NCBI RefSeq assembly: GCF_011761945.1
Contig: NZ_JAASQV010000002.1
Coordinates: forward strand, 930,001-994,000
Reading direction: 5' to 3'
Source of the DNA: Sphingomonas leidyi
GTDB taxonomy: Bacteria; Pseudomonadota; Alphaproteobacteria; Sphingomonadales; Sphingomonadaceae
Length of the DNA: 64,000 nucleotides
The notes under the pieces are model-generated. The model ran no database searches. It worked only from the letters and a program-made list of their open reading frames with translations, and was not told the origin of the DNA. This document shows, piece by piece, positions 41,301 through 48,500 of the stretch; the stretch's first letter is position 1, and the number at the start of each line of letters is the position of its first letter. A program made the position numbers and the translations under genes.

Positions 41301-44105
41301 GGTGCCGGCGCTGATCAGCAGCGGCGCGGTGAGGCCGGAATTGTTGCCGGACAAAGTGAGCGTGCCCGATCCCGCCTTGGTTATCCCGCCGGAGGAAGTG
41401 CCGCTGAGCGTGCCTGCAAAGATCGTGTTCGCGCTGTTCGCCAGCGTGGTGCTCTTGCCGCGCAGCAGCACCTGGCTTCCCGCGACGCCGGACAGGTTGT
41501 TCAGCACGGCGCCGTCCGAGCTGTTGTTGTCGAGCACCGCCGTCGCGCCTGTCAGCGCGATGCCGGAGGTGCCGGAAAGCGCGCCGACGCTCGTGAGTTG
41601 CAGCGTTCCGGCCTCGATCGTGGTGGCGCCGGCATAGTTGTTCGCGCTGCTGAACAGGAGCATGCCGCTGCCCCGCTTCACCACGCCGCCGCTGCCGGAG
41701 ATCGCGCCGATCTGCGTGTAGGTGCCGGTTTCGTCGAAGATGATCGTGCCGTCGTTCGCGATGGGGTTGTAGCCGTTGCCCAGCGCGGTTCCCATTCCCT
41801 GAAGCGTCGCCCCGGCCAGGATCCGGGTGCCGCCGCTCCAGAAATTATTCTGGTTGGTGAGCACGATCGTCCCCGATCCGCCGATCACCAGCGGCTGGCC
41901 CGTTCCCTGTTCGAGGAGCTGCCCGGTGAGCGTGGCGACCACGCCGCTGTCCGCCTCGAGCCGCGTGGGATCGTTTGTCGGGTCGGCCGAAGCGAGGATG
42001 ATCTGGTTCGTATAGGTGCCGGTCGCGCCATATTGGATCGTCGGGTCGATCGCGGTGATCCTGCCGGTGCCGAAAGCGCCTGCGCTCGTGGCGCGGAGGA
42101 TCGCGCCGTTGACGGTGATCGCGCCGGTGAGCCCGCTGCCGTTGAAGACCAGCGTGCCGCTCGGGGTGCCGTTGCCGGCGCCGATCACCATCGCCGGGCT
42201 CGCGGCCGCGCCGTTCAGCGTCCAGGTACCGCTGCCGACCTTGTTGAGGATCTCGAAGGTCGCGACGTTCGCCAGGTCCAGCGTGCCGGTGGTCGTGCCG
42301 CCGAGCACCAGCGTATCGGTGCCGGCGCCGCCGGCGAGCGCCCCGAAGGTCGCCCCGGTCATGATGTTGAGCGTATCGTCGCCGCTGCTGAGGCTGATCG
42401 AGCCGATCGTCACCGAACCCGGATTGAGCGTGACGATATCGTTATAGGCCGACAGCGAGATCGCCCCGGAGCCACCCGAGATGGTGCCGCTGTTGACCAC
42501 GGTCGTCGCGGCGCCCGCGGAAGTGATGCCGTAGGACACGCCGATCAGCGAACCGGTGTTGGTGATGCTGCCGCCGCCGTTGAGGGTCGCGCCGATCGCG
42601 CCGTTGACGCTGCCCGAATTGGTGAGGGTCGCCGTGCCGGAGGGCACGTAGATCGCGAAGCTGGTCGAATTGATCGTGCCGGAATTGTTCAGCGTCGATC
42701 CCGACGCGTCCGTGCGGATCCCGATGTTCGCCGTGATCGTGCCGCGATTGTCGAGCGTCGAGGCCGCGCCGGTGCTGCGCAGGCCGGTGCTGTTGTTGCC
42801 GCTCGCGTTGATCGTGCCGTAGTTGGTCGCGGTGCCGCCCGCGTTGAGCATGATGCCGGCGGCATTGCCCACGCCGATCGTGCCGCGATTTTCGATCGTG
42901 CCGGCCGCGCCGGCGACGTTCACGCCGTTGCCGCCGCCGTTGATCGTGGCGCCGGCATTGTTGGTCAGGGTGCCGCCGGCGAGGAAATTGACGCCGAAGG
43001 TGGAGCCCTGGATCAACCCCGAATTCACGACCGAGGATGCCACGGTGCTGGTGATGCCCACGCCGCCGCGGACGGTCCCGCTGTTGTTGGTCGTTCCCGC
43101 GCTGCTCCGCGCGATGCCGGATACGCCGCCCTGGACGGTGGCGTCCGAGCCGACATGGATGTCCGTCGCGGTGGAGCTGCCGGTATCGATGCCGGCCGAA
43201 ACCGCATCGATGCTCGCGTTGACGCGGATGACGTTCCCGGCGAGCCCCATCCGGTTCTCGAAATAGATGCCGGTGTTGACGTTGCTGATCGCGCCGTTGG
43301 AGGTGATGTCGAAGCGGGCGGACGATGAGCTCTCGCCAAAGCCGGTAATGCCGACCGACTGGGCCGTACCGGTGCCGATGATCGTGCTGCCCGAGAGGAT
43401 CGTCGTCACGCCCGCGGAACGGGCATCGATGCCGGTCAGCGCCGAGATCGTGCCCCCGCCGGTCGTCACGTTCGCGCCGGCATAGCCATAGGCATAGATG
43501 CCGGTGCTCGCGCCCCCGGCGACGCTCACTGTGCCGAGGTTCAGGGTCGCGGCGCCGTTATTGGCCCGGCTGTACACGCCGGCCCCGCCGGTCGCCGAGA
43601 TGGTGAGCGGTCCGCCATTGTTGACCACGTCGATCGCGTCCATCGCCCGGAGATGCAGGCCGTCGGTGCCCGAGAAGCGCTGCGTCCCGCCGTTCAGCGT
43701 CAGGGTCAGGTCCCCGTTCAGGGTCTGCGCCCGGAATGCCGTTCCGCCCGACTGCGTCGTCGCGAAGCTGTTGGAGCCGTTCAGCGTGATCGACTGGGAC
43801 GTGGGATTGGTGTTCACCAGGCCGATGGCGTTCGCGGCCTGCCCCACCGTGGGGCCCGCACCGGTGGTGTTCGCGATCGTCACGTCGGTGAACGTGATCG
43901 GAGCCCCGGCGCTCATCACGAAGATGCCGCCGCCCGCGGGGGTGTTGTCCTCTACCGTCTCGGCGCCGGCGCCGGCGATCGCCCCGCCATGTTGCGGCGA
44001 TGCGATCTGGGTCTGCGCCTGCGCCGGCAGCGCCGCGGCGGCGGCGATCAGCGCGGTGGAGGCCAGCAGGGTGCGGCGGACGTTGCGCTTGGTGGCGGCG
44101 GTCAT
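32370..44105 (-). CDS. Giant autotransporter with beta-strand repeats
   Basis: About 3,911 residues from MTAATKRNVRRTLLASTALI (44105), where AGGGGAAG gives a good ribosome-binding site. The signal peptide ends near LPAQAQ. The passenger is almost entirely beta-helix-forming autotransporter-associated repeats (GTLTLSGNNS, GAGGLVKTGTGVLTLSGANR, SYAGTTTIDTGATLALRGT). The last ~270 residues are an autotransporter barrel (GLSVWGTALGNWGSMHDGAL to ALSWRF) ending in phenylalanine as outer-membrane barrels do. It is a type Va surface adhesin-like protein. Six nearly identical 92-residue units lie in its C-terminal third. The large plus-strand ORFs over it are antisense artefacts. Confidence 0.92.
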   Translation of the reverse strand: MTAATKRNVRRTLLASTALIAAAAALPAQAQTQIASPQHGGAIAGAGAETVEDNTPAGGGIFVMSAGAPITFTDVTIANTTGAGPTVGQAANAIGLVNTNPTSQSITLNGSNSFATTQSGGTAFRAQTLNGDLTLTLNGGTQRFSGTDGLHLRAMDAIDVVNNGGPLTISATGGAGVYSRANNGAATLNLGTVSVAGGASTGIYAYGYAGANVTTGGGTISALTGIDARSAGVTTILSGSTIIGTGTAQSVGITGFGESSSSARFDITSNGAISNVNTGIYFENRMGLAGNVIRVNASIDAVSAGIDTGSSTATDIHVGSDATVQGGVSGIARSSAGTTNNSGTVRGGVGITSTVASSVVNSGLIQGSTFGVNFLAGGTLTNNAGATINGGGNGVNVAGAAGTIENRGTIGVGNAAGIMLNAGGTATNYGTINASGNNSTGLRSTGAASTLDNRGTITANIGIRTDASGSTLNNSGTINSTSFAIYVPSGTATLTNSGSVNGAIGATLNGGGSITNTGSLIGVSYGITSAGAATTVVNSGTISGGSGAISLSAYNDIVTLNPGSVTIGSISLSSGDDTLNIMTGATFGALAGGAGTDTLVLGGTTTGTLDLANVATFEILNKVGSGTWTLNGAAASPAMVIGAGNGTPSGTLVFNGSGLTGAITVNGAILRATSAGAFGTGRITAIDPTIQYGATGTYTNQIILASADPTNDPTRLEADSGVVATLTGQLLEQGTGQPLVIGGSGTIVLTNQNNFWSGGTRILAGATLQGMGTALGNGYNPIANDGTIIFDETGTYTQIGAISGSGGVVKRGSGMLLFSSANNYAGATTIEAGTLQLTSVGALSGTSGIALTGATAVLDNNSSDGAVLNNLSGVAGSQVLLRGKSTTLANSANTIFAGTLSGTSSGGITKAGSGTLTLSGNNSGLTAPLLISAGTIALIDAGSLASAGYIAVNGGGFDISGVGGTGTSINDLRGSGGSVILGDKRLTIVNGSYGNSYAGVISGTGGVTLSSGIATLAGANSYSGTTVIASGAQLNLSGAGSLANSDVTANGFFQLLNADATVRSLSGGSPMSATFINGNTLTVTHGGTYAGQLNGSGTLSLTGGTFVYTGSGGPSTIALNGGNFTLGDGGTSGYVSGTPFVLNAGTLTINHSDNYAVGYTGGAGNFVQAGTGLTQLWHNTWTGTTTAAAGILQLNYGDAIADTSDLIVLSGATAQLFGGSETVGSLSGAGVFDLNGNGLTLGNGGNFSGLIRDSYSSGSLSVLAGTLTLTGDSSFAGTTYLHGDANLTLGNGGTSGSLAGLISFGTGTLTINRSDGMTINGLLGAGRLVQAGAGTTHLSGTGGFTGATVIEAGTLFLDDGQALRGSSSVALDGAGSVLDASATATSAAINNLSGVSGSVVRVGISGLALSTTQDTNFAGTFDAPAPNAINFGGTATLTLTGQSDVRRAGIASGTLAMSGAGTLGASTDLQMSAGATLDLTARTGGTYALANLGGAGGTVKLGSNVLAIGNAVPGHDFGGAIQGSGGVHLSGGNWGLAAGQAYTGATTIDAGATLALFGAGSFASGNVAVAGTLDLQRMSDTLTLATLSGAGTVTLGNRSLVINGNGGQSDFAGTVTGGTGGVTIGSGIQRVTTNWTNSGTTRLLGDASLILGNGGTGGSVGGPIVLETGTLTVDRSDVASINGLSGGGTFVQAGTGTTLVTNAYGFTGDAVIQSGTLSLNDSTSFSNVASVSLTGAGTVLKVGQSGFGATNIHNLSGVAGSTVLIGSKGLYVGSNASTMFAGTLDSLGGDLTLGGPETLTLTGWNALNRINLNSGTLALAGNGRLGDTARLFLQGGTFDASGVSTQMAQFASLGGDRGIVALGGARLTLLDANDHFGGTITGTGGLTIAGGNLMLTGASSYSGDTVIDSGATLALRNTFDFNTGDVLTSGSIANSAVTVNGFFDLGNLVGNARVASLSGGGSVQLGFGDLDVGGDNADTSFSGAILGPGRVRKEGTGTWTLSGQNELSRLLVFDGTVALAGDGTIGADAEVAIAFGSLDISGITADSLAIGDLSDNGAVHLGGKTLEITNGYQVYGGVMDGTGGVHILGGDGQFSATQLYTGTTTVDAGAGLYLLGFDGALTGAAQIDGTLDISLHAGAARIGGLSGSGTVLLGTNSLTLTGGGSFSGEVSGDGGLIFAAGSSTLAGANSYAGTTTIDTGATLALRGTVGAGAVIANGAFDISGAAGDVTIANLSGGGTVALGTNDLMLGGDNLDSLFSGVIGGSGGLVKTGTGVLTLSGANRYTGLTTVQDGTLRLGAAGVLADDSTLEVLNGATLDMNGFDETVASFTIRGNLVGAGTLTAALYNFLGGTIDHDLGGGAIHQISGTTLLNGSSAGSAVHVEGGALVLGADDRLADTALVTIASGATLDLQGFGDTVGSLALAGVLNGTGTLTAGTYALDGALVNANLGIGTLVQHSGLSLLNGTAVTEVVRVDGGTLRLGASDRLADTSAVAVGTGATLDLQGYNDTVASLALGGTLAGTGTLTAGTYSLDSATVGANLGAGTLVQHSGTSFLNGSAAAEVVRVDGGTLRLGASDRLADTAAVTVANGATLALQGYGDTIGTLALAGTLSGTGTLSAGTYALDGATVGANLGAGTLVQRSGTSFLNGRAAAGNVRVDGGTLRLGASDRLADTAAVTVANGATLALQGFSDTVGTLALAGTLAGTGTLTAGTYTLDSATLDANLGAGTLIQRSGTSFLSGIAQAETVRVDGGTLRLGASDRLADTAAVTVANGATLALQGFSDTVGTLALAGTLSGTGTLAAGTYTLDSATLDANLGAGTLVQRSGISLLNGTTSAQTVEIDGGTLRLGGSNRLADNALIMVASGTTLDLQGFSDTIGSLALSGTLSGAGTLSAARYTLNGATVNANLAGGTLAQASGTSILAGTATGTNAVIAGGTLRIGNGGTAGWLTGDVAVNGALVFDRSDAVTYAGALSGNGSVSQAQGSLTLSGGSGGFGGTFTASGAGLAVTGQFGNADAHLNVASGTLSGAGSIGGTVTLADGAHLAGISGSTLSMGALVLGSGSMVDITLGQPSTSALFAIAGDLTLDGTLNVATQPGYGTGIYRLFSYGGALTDKGLALGTGTGDLFVQTANAGQVNLVNSSGVTLSFWDGGIAANHDNGRIEGGSGAWSLGTRNWTDANGALNGPMQPVPGFAVFQGNGGTVTIDNGAGQVGATGMQFAVSGYTLAGGALALSGDQAIVRVGDGTAAGAGIGATIASALTGAAALVKTDLGTLTLTGANSYAGGTIVQAGTLIGNAASIRGNVQNAGTVVFDQAGNASFAGTTGGAGGYMKSGAGALTLTAASSGNWRVTGGSLVSTSTLFTGNLDLGAGTSFVFDQAVNGSYAGTLTGAGSVLFRGGGTVLLTGNSAGFAGVTTIGSLLSVNGTLGGTIDVLAGGRLQGNGTIGASRIAGTVAPGNSIGTLTVAGNLSFLSGSTYEVEANASGQSDKIVVNGSASIQSGAVVSVLAADGNYAVNTSYTILTATGGLTGTFSSVTSNLAFLTPSLAYGANAVTLSLKRNTIDFASVAQTRNQRGVGTAVEALGLGNTVYDAVVALTAPEARAAFDQLSGSDYASMRGRLLDDSRFTREAMLARGDLAGEEGLSVWGTALGNWGSMHDGALAQGYDRDLKGFLAGFDAGFGGHWRAGLVTGYDASELRTGNATHKADTYHAGGYLAGSYGIASVQLGAAYAWNDVRSQRRIGFGGLHQALGDRYHANTAQVFGEVAVKGELGGVALQPFAGLAWVRLQGSDIAEQGGAAALHGGQRDQSMTYGSFGLRTNMALGGGALRFKGSAALRHAFGDTVPVIDLGFATGPGFVTAGNALDRDNAVVDAGLELDLARHVTLGISYAGSYGTRATDHGARAALSWRF
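35400..37055 (-). repeat. Six 276-bp tandem repeats in the autotransporter
   Basis: The period is exactly 276 bp (92 codons). The same block (encoding DRLADTAAVTVANGATLALQ) recurs at steps of 276 near 35506, 35782, 36058, 36334, 36610 and 36886. The three central units are nearly identical in DNA, and the outer ones have diverged. This suggests recent expansion by unequal recombination from the middle. In protein each unit holds about four beta-helix turns. Confidence 0.85.
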
Positions 44106-44219
44106 CGATACTTCCCCTGTTCTTCGCCGTCGCGCGCAGGGCGCGCGAAGGCTCTCGCGCAGGCACGGGCCTGCGCGTGGCAATTCGGTCGCGATCATGC
44201 GAAATTCGTCTGCACGGAC

Positions 44220-44247
44220 GCGGATCGGGTCGCTGACCCCGATCCGC
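44220..44247. promoter_or_regulatory. Hairpin in autotransporter upstream region
   Basis: GCGGATCGGG and CCCGATCCGC form a perfect 10-bp stem with an 8-base loop, 115-142 bp before the autotransporter ATG. It could be an mRNA leader structure or a protein-binding site. No T-tract follows on either strand. Confidence 0.4.
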
Positions 44248-44373
44248 GCTGCCCCCGGCCGTCGCTTGACCTAGGGGAAGGCCTTAGGTGCGGCAGGCAG
44301 GCCGCTCAACGGAACAAGTTGGTACGATCTGGTCGATCACGGGGTTCTCCGATCGAGAAAATCCTGTAAACAC

Positions 44374-44385
44374 AGCGATATCGCT
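44374..44385. promoter_or_regulatory. 12-bp perfect palindrome between divergent genes
   Basis: AGCGATATCGCT lies 28 bp before the TTG start of the plus-strand gene and 269 bp before the autotransporter ATG. A second short palindrome, TCACGTGA, follows at 44394-44401. Both sit in the 308-bp intergenic region, where a regulator site would be expected. No binding protein can be named. Confidence 0.4.
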
Positions 44386-44413
44386 CTCGTGTCTCACGTG
44401 ATGGAATCCTGGA

Positions 44414-45319
44414 TTGACGGAAGAATCCCCAGCCTGCCCGTTGTTCCCGCCCTATATCTCGCCCGAGGACATCGCGCGGCATCCGCGCTTCGACGATGCC
44501 GTGTCGAACCTGATCGACGGCCTCGCCAATCTCTATGGCGACGACCGGCGGCTGGTGCGCGAACTCTCCGAATATGGCCGGGCCGTAACCTTCATGCTTG
44601 CGATCTGCATCGCGATGGCGGCGGAAGAGGACAGGCCGGACACTTGGCTTACCGTCGGGCGCCTGGCCCAATTGGGAGCGTTGCTGGGGCTGGGGACGGA
44701 GCGCCGCATCCGGCGTTTCGTCGAGGAAATGCGCAGTGACGGCCATCTGATCGAGACGCCGATGCCCGGAGACAAGCGGCGCCATCGCTTGCACCCCGGT
44801 CCGCGCATGCTGGAAATCGATCGCGAATGGACGGTCGTCTTCCACGCGCCGCTCGCGCTGATGATGCCGCAAGAGGCCCGCTATCAGGCTGCGATATCGG
44901 GCGACCCGAACTATCATCGCCTTTACCGTGCCGCTTCGCTGAAGACCCTCGGGCTCGCCCGGGACAACATGGTCGAGCATCTCGCGGTCGATTCCTTCAT
45001 GCATCAGGCCGGCGGCTCGCGGGTGCTGGCTGCGCTCATGCGCGCGGCGCAGGACAATCCCGGCGGCTGGAGCGAAGCCGGCTTCTATTCGATGGCGGCC
45101 GAGCGCAGCGCCACCACCCGCGCCCATGTTCGCGGCATGATCCGTGCGGCGGCCGCAGCGGGCTATGTCGAGATCGCGGATGCGCCGAACTCACGCGTCC
45201 GCGCGACTCGCTTGCTCGTCGACGACTTCCGTTCGTGGGTGGCGCAGGGTCTCTCCGCGATCGATCTGGTTTCGAGATTTGCGGAGAACGCATCAGTCCC
45301 TATGCCAGAGCCCAGCTGA
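44414..45319 (+). CDS. Unrecognised protein with possible winged-helix domains, divergent from autotransporter
   Basis: 301 residues from TTG 44414. No in-frame ATG occurs until about residue 55, and GGAATCCTGGA precedes the TTG. It is mainly helical, with two repeated-looking segments: WLTVGRLAQLGALLGLGTER followed by RRFVEEMRSDGHLIETP, and ARAHVRGMIRAAAAAGYVEI. Each resembles a helix-turn-helix and wing that ends in a GxLxxxx/GYVEI strand. I infer a DNA-binding regulator, perhaps of the neighbouring autotransporter, but know no family. Confidence 0.55.
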   Translation: MTEESPACPLFPPYISPEDIARHPRFDDAVSNLIDGLANLYGDDRRLVRELSEYGRAVTFMLAICIAMAAEEDRPDTWLTVGRLAQLGALLGLGTERRIRRFVEEMRSDGHLIETPMPGDKRRHRLHPGPRMLEIDREWTVVFHAPLALMMPQEARYQAAISGDPNYHRLYRAASLKTLGLARDNMVEHLAVDSFMHQAGGSRVLAALMRAAQDNPGGWSEAGFYSMAAERSATTRAHVRGMIRAAAAAGYVEIADAPNSRVRATRLLVDDFRSWVAQGLSAIDLVSRFAENASVPMPEPS

Positions 45320-45525
45320 CGGCCTTTGGGTGCGCCGGATATTCCCATTTCAATCCCCTTGCGGGAACCGGCACGGTATTCTTGCCCGGCAAGGCCGAGC
45401 GGTCGGGTGCTTGGCACTGGTTCCGGCGCAGCGGGAATGGCCCCTTTGCCTTGGACGACATCGTCAGCACGGGATATCGCCCAGGCAGGATCGATCGAGT
45501 TCCCCTTCGGCCCCCAGCCCATTGG
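45320..45525 (-). other. Intergenic region with structured element, possible decayed cobalamin-riboswitch half
   Basis: On the minus strand, from 45374 downward, CGGTTCCC-GCAA-GGGGATTG and AAATGGGAATATCCGGCG resemble the 5' half of cobalamin riboswitches (a GGTTCCC stem, then AGGGAA). The conserved A before GGGAA is a T, and the 3' half is not convincing. It lies after the end of the CobN-like gene with no minus-strand gene directly following. As a plain stem-loop it could instead terminate either convergent gene. Confidence 0.25.
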
Positions 45526-48500
45526 CTACCATCGCGGTCTCGCCGAGAAACCTGCGCCGCAAACGAGGAGCAGCGTCGCCAGCGCCCCCAACAGCTCGGT
45601 CCACGACCGGCTTGCGGGTTGGGGGCTGAGAGTGCGCTGCTCTGGCACCAACTCGAAGCCGGACACCGCATTCGAAGGCGATGCCGGGGCCGCTCGCGCC
45701 GGTATCTTGCCACCACCCGCGGTGGGACGGCTCGCACCCGGCACATGGCCGAGCGAACCGACATCCGGCGCCGGCGCCATGGCCGCTGCCTCCATCCCCA
45801 GTTCGCGGCGAGTGGCGGCATCGGCATGCCAGTTCCCCCGCTCGATGGCGTCACGCATTCCCGCGACGAGCTTGGCACGCGCAGCCGGATTGGCTTCGGC
45901 GAAGAAGCGGTCGAGGCCCAGATCATAGCGATCGTGCAGATAGACGTCGCGCACCGCTTCCCAATCGCGGTCGGTCACCAGATCGGGCTTGGTCGCTTCC
46001 CACAGCAGCATCGAGTCCGTCAGGTCGGCCATGTAGCGCGCGCCATTATAGCCGCTCGCCTGCATGCCCTTGATCCATTCGGGGTTGAGATACCGGCTGT
46101 CGCGCTCGCGGGCATAGAAGCGGTCGAGCGTCTCGATCCGCGCTTCGCCGGCAACCTGACCATTGGCGACATAGGTCTCGATGTTGCGACCGGTGCGCTG
46201 GCGCACCGCCATCGCCAGCCCGCCGAGATAGGCGGCAGGCATCGGTGTATCGAGCAGCCCATAGGCGCTGGAGGAACGACCGAACACGGCCGCATCGACG
46301 TGCTCCAGATTGGCGGCGAACGCGGCGCCGTCCGCCTCGCCGTCGCTGCCATCGCCATAGGCATGGCCCAGCCGCGCCTCGTAGAGCCGGTTCATCCGCT
46401 CCGGACTCCAGCCTTCCCGATTGGCGAACTGGGTCGAAGGCGAATAGGCACCGGGTGCGGTGGAGAATATCCGGCGGAGCGCGCGACGCTCGGCGACCTC
46501 CGCCGGCACGCCTGCCCGGCGGAGCGCAGCAGCCCGCGCCTGGGTTTCGGCGCGGATCGGATTGTCCGGCTCGCCGGCAGCCGAGGCCAGAGCGACCGCG
46601 CGGGAGACCAGACCGAGCTTGTCGCCGAAATGATCGCGATAGGTGCCCGAGGTGGTCACCAGCACATCGACCCGAGGCCGGCCAAGCGCCGCGCGCGGTT
46701 CGAGCGTCACGTCCACCACCTGGCCGCGGCTGTTCCAGACCGGTCGAACGCCGAGCAGGCGAAAGATCTGGGCTTCGCTGGTGCCGCCATTCTGCGCGGT
46801 CTCGCCCGACCACAGGACGAAGGCGACCTTGCGCGGCGGCTTGCCGGTGCGGGCGCGGTGCTGGGCGATCATGTCGTCGGCGAGCTTTGCTCCCGTAGCC
46901 CAGGCGGCCGGGGTCGGGATCGCGCGGACATCGAGCGTATAGGGATTGCGCCCGGCGGGCAGCGCATCCGGATTGCGGATCGCATCCTGCATCGGCCCCG
47001 GCGCGACATAGCCGCCGGAGAGCGCCGCGACGACCGCGTCCATCTCTCTCGGTGCCTGGGCCAGCCGTGCGGCATAGTCGCGCGCCTGCGCTGCCATCTC
47101 CGGCGCGAGCGCAGCGTCATCGCCGGCAAGTGAACGGGTGACGGCGGCGAGATCGGGCGCGGTGCCCCCGTTGCCGGCCAGCATCGCCTGGACGAGCCTT
47201 GCCACGGTTGCCAGATCGGGCGCCCGACCCAGGATATGGCCACCCATCGGCATCGGTGCGCCGGCCGCCTCCTCGAGATAGCGGCGAAGCGCGGGTTCGA
47301 GAGCCTGCCAGGGCGCGCTTGCGGGATCGAGGCCGAGTGCGCCCGCCGCCCCTGCGCGGATGGCGGCGTCGCGGACCGACCGCTGGTCGGCGGGCTTGCC
47401 ATCGAGCAGTTTCGCGATCGCGGCCAGGTCCGGGTTGAGTCCGGCGCGCACGATCTCGGGCATGAAGCCGATGGTGACTGCCTGGGTGCGGCGCTTGTTG
47501 CCTACCCCGCCATTGGCCTGGAGCGGCAGCGGCTGGATATGCGGCAACGCGCCGATCAGCACGCCGACCGCATCGTCCGCCGCCGGGCCTTCCTGCTTGC
47601 CGGGCATCAGCGAAAGCTGGGTGAACATCGGCAGATAAGCGTCGGCGTGCTCGCCTCTCTGCATCCAGAGATAGAAAGCGAGATACTGGTGATGCGGTGG
47701 CAGGGCGCCCTTGGCGGCGAGCGCGCCGGCATCGGCCTGGACGCCCCAGATCGGATGCGCGACCAGCGTCACCTTGCCGAAGCGCAGCGCCGGGATGACG
47801 ATCTGGCCATCCACGGTCATGATCCTGCCCGGCGGCGGGCCCCAGCGGGCCTCGGTCGCTTGCCGGACATCGGCGGGCAGCATGGCATACCAGTCGAGAT
47901 AGGTCGCGAGCGGGACGGCGATTGCGCCCTGGGCGATCCGCGTACGCAGCGCCGCCATATCGCCGGTGCGGGTGTTCGAACCCGCCTCGGCCATGCGCTT
48001 CGACAGGGTTGCGGCATCGGGTATTGGATCGGGGCCTACATCATAGCCCTCGGCGCGTAGCCGGGTGAGCAGCGCGACGATGCTCTCCTGCGCGTCCATA
48101 TAGCTGTCCGGATCGCTGCCGACATCGGCCTCGCCCGGCTCTTCATTGTGATAGGGAATGACGATGCGCTTTTCGGCATTGGGCAGCCGGTGGAGCCGGG
48201 CCCAGGCCATTGCGCGAGCCACGCGCCAGCGCACCTGATCCGCCAGCGCGACATAGCCGACCGTGCCGTCCGGTGCGACGGCGCGGGCACCGACCGCCAC
48301 CGGCTCGACAATGCCTTCCAGCTCGCTCAGTGCCAGCTCGCCGGTCTGGTCCGGCGCGAACCCGCCCAGGCTCTTGCGCCAGGCCTCGGGCGTGCGGCGA
48401 TAATCGGTGGCGCACATCAGCGGCGGAACGTCCAGCCGGGCGGCTTCCGCCGCGCCGGCCTTCGCGTCGGCATAATCCAGCCGGTTCGCGCAGAGGATCA

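Noticed and set aside
37698..43328. A plus-strand ORF of 1,876 codons across the autotransporter
   Set aside because: It is antisense to the repeat-rich autotransporter, and its peptide is a low-complexity mix of Arg, Ala, Asp and Val with no motif. GC-rich repeat genes commonly leave an antisense frame open.
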